Shown here in pieces: positions 62,645 through 64,000 of a stretch of 64,000 nucleotides of DNA (position 1 is its first letter; every line of letters starts with the position of its first letter). The stretch comes from Microbacterium kyungheense (GTDB lineage Bacteria > Actinomycetota > Actinomycetes > Actinomycetales > Microbacteriaceae): the NCBI RefSeq assembly GCF_006783905.1, contig NZ_VFPE01000002.1, forward strand, positions 806,001 to 870,000. Reading direction: 5' to 3'. A model generated the notes under the pieces. The model had not been told where the DNA came from. It searched no databases and saw only the letters and a program-made list of their open reading frames with translations. Made by a program: the position numbers and the translations under genes.

Positions 62645-63286
62645 ATGCGCCAGAACCCGAGCTTCGCGATGACCGATGTCGGCGAGATCCGCCGGCTGAT
62701 CGACCAGAACCCGTGGGTCACGATCGTGAGCGCCACGGACCAGGGGCTGGTCGCGTCGCACTACGCGGTTCTGCTCGACGAGGGACGCGACGACCTGACG
62801 ATCGTCGGCCACGTCGGCAAGCCGGACGACCTCGTCCACGGGCTCGGCGAGCGCGAGCTGCTGGTGGTCGTGCAGGGGCCTCACGGGTACGTCTCGCCCG
62901 GCTGGTACGGCGACGTGCAGAGCGTCCCCACGTGGAACTTCGTCTCGGCGCACCTGAGCGGCGTCCCGGAGGTGCTCACTCCGGAAGAGAACCTCGAGGT
63001 GCTCGGGCGCCTCGTCGCTCGGTTCGAGAGCGGGATGCCGCAGCCCCGGCTGATGTGGGAGCCGCCGAACGATCCCGACTTCGTGCGGCGGCTCGAGCGC
63101 GGCACCGTGGGGTTCCGCCTCACGCCCACACGCGTCGTCGGCAAGCGCAAGCTCAGCCAGAACAAGCCCGACGAGGTCGTCGAGACCGTGATCGCCGAGC
63201 TGGAGGCGGGTGGGAGCCCCTACGCGGACCCGCGCCTGCCGGGCGAGATGCGCCGAGACCTCCACACGCGCAAGGCGGCGCGGTGA
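62645..63286 (+). CDS. FMN-binding PaiB-family protein
   Basis: The 213-aa protein has NPWVTIVSATDQGLVASHYAVLLDEG, the HVGKPDDLVHGL segment, GYVSPGWYGD and VPTWNFVSAHLSG. This matches PaiB-type FMN-binding split-barrel proteins, some of which have been called transcription regulators. Enzymatic or stress roles are also possible. Leaderless ATG 62645. Its stop overlaps the GTG of the amidohydrolase gene. Confidence 0.88.
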   Translation: MRQNPSFAMTDVGEIRRLIDQNPWVTIVSATDQGLVASHYAVLLDEGRDDLTIVGHVGKPDDLVHGLGERELLVVVQGPHGYVSPGWYGDVQSVPTWNFVSAHLSGVPEVLTPEENLEVLGRLVARFESGMPQPRLMWEPPNDPDFVRRLERGTVGFRLTPTRVVGKRKLSQNKPDEVVETVIAELEAGGSPYADPRLPGEMRRDLHTRKAAR

Positions 63287-64000
63287 CGGCGGCGCGCGGC
63301 GACGTCCCCGACATCATCGTCAACGCGCGGCTGACCGGTTGGGAGCGCACCGACCCGTTCGCGGACGAGCCCGTCGACGTGCATCTGGCCGACGGACTCG
63401 TCGTCGACATCGCGCCGGCCGGCGCCCTGCCCCGCCGCGGCATCGTCGTGGACGCGGAGGGCGGACGCGTGATCGCCGGCCTGTGGGACCATCACGTCCA
63501 CGTCGTGCAGTGGGCGCTGTCGGCCCAGCGCACGCCGCTCGGGGAAGCCAGATCGGCCGTGCACGCGGCATCCCTCATGGCGGCCGCGCCGATCCTCGCC
63601 GACGGACGCCGGATCGGCAGCGGGTTCCGCGATGCGTTCTGGGCCGACGCCCCGGACCTCGCGGTGCTGGATGCCGCCACCGGCGAGGTGCCCACCTACC
63701 TCATCAACGCGGACGTCCACAGCGTATGGCTCAACTCCGCCGCGCTGCGGCGCGAGGGCTTCGAGCCCGACGGCTCGGGCGTGCTGCGTGAAGAGCCCGC
63801 GTTCGAGATCTCGCGCCGCCTCAACGCCGTCGACGCGGCGGTCTCGGATCCGCTCGTCGCGCGGATGGCTCAGGATGCCGCGAGTCGCGGCGTCACCGGG
63901 CTCGTCGACTTCGACATGGCGTGGAACGACGAGGCGTGGCGGCGCAGGCTCGGCGCCGGGTTCGACGCGCTGCGGGTGTCGTACGGCATCTACCCCGAGT
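63283..64000 (+). CDS. Amidohydrolase (YtcJ-like), N-terminal fragment
   Basis: The frame starts at GTG 63283, overlapping the previous stop (GTGA), and stays open to the window end for 239 codons. The metal-binding motif is seen in GLWDHHVHVVQW, and YLINADVHSVWLNSAALRREGF is typical of amidohydrolase family 3 (YtcJ-like) enzymes. The substrate is unknown. The C-terminal part lies outside the window. Confidence 0.88.
   Translation, partial: MTAARGDVPDIIVNARLTGWERTDPFADEPVDVHLADGLVVDIAPAGALPRRGIVVDAEGGRVIAGLWDHHVHVVQWALSAQRTPLGEARSAVHAASLMAAAPILADGRRIGSGFRDAFWADAPDLAVLDAATGEVPTYLINADVHSVWLNSAALRREGFEPDGSGVLREEPAFEISRRLNAVDAAVSDPLVARMAQDAASRGVTGLVDFDMAWNDEAWRRRLGAGFDALRVSYGIYPE

Overview
The window is a dense, high-GC stretch of chromosome from an actinobacterium. 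It most likely comes from the family Microbacteriaceae and looks Microbacterium-like. The pointers are very GC-rich third codon positions, frequent GTG starts, ATGA/GTGA gene overlaps, TANNNT -10 boxes placed 6-7 nt before start codons, and gene orders typical of Actinobacteria: rnhB-DUF2469-yraN-comM-dprA-xerC and rpsB-tsf-pyrH-frr-cdsA. I see no transposase, phage module, CRISPR array, or block of unusual composition. Almost all of it is core genome with short intergenic gaps.

Layout. 1-1.3 kb: tail of a first GlgX and methionine aminopeptidase. 1.4-9.2 kb: rplS, lepB, rnhB and the DNA processing genes (YraN, ComM-like, DprA, XerC), then an M23-like protein with a degenerate active site. 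9.3-14.5 kb: translation genes rpsB, tsf, pyrH and frr, then cdsA and a DivIVA-like protein. 14.5-20.4 kb: a secreted transglycosylase-like protein, a hydrolase, an AI-2E family membrane protein, and a pair of genes encoding an unusual multi-span protein with an internal lipobox and a thioredoxin-TPR protein. 20.4-26.8 kb: a minus-strand glgX-glgE-glgB alpha-glucan operon. 26.9-31.6 kb: cysteine desulfurase, mnmA and ligA. 31.7-39.6 kb: a DUF4262 protein, acyl-CoA ligase, gatCAB, dinB, a GerW-like protein and a P-loop protein. 39.6-41.7 kb: the minus-strand metallopeptidase-clpS-DUF2017 operon, tRNA-His, orn and tRNA-Arg. 41.8-44.5 kb: a small protein, and a YczE-type membrane protein divergent from a MocR regulator. 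44.2-49.8 kb: a small gene with a possible SOS box, ssb, a lipoprotein, ettA, two thioesterases and an unknown protein. 49.9-56.9 kb: a flavoprotein, GlbO with MscS, and an ABC transporter/two-component operon. 57-64 kb: pepN, coproporphyrin ferrochelatase, an RpiB-type isomerase, a Nei/Fpg glycosylase, a PaiB-like protein and the start of an amidohydrolase.

Functional links. GlgX, GlgE and GlgB together build and trim alpha-glucan from maltose-1-phosphate. Cysteine desulfurase with MnmA suggests tRNA 2-thiouridine synthesis. GatCAB makes Gln-tRNA and/or Asn-tRNA by transamidation. ClpS sits with a zincin-like protein and DUF2017.

I did not find a clear-cut new system. The most interesting leads are a perfect 20-bp inverted repeat just inside the histidine kinase start, a perfect 19-bp inverted repeat with competing arms between gatB and dinB, competing hairpins in the rplS leader, the internal-lipobox/thioredoxin-TPR pair, a possible LexA site before an uncharacterised 87-aa gene, an M23-like protein without its catalytic histidines, repeated CCAAT boxes between yczE and its MocR regulator, and an apparent excess of the octamer GGATGCCG.
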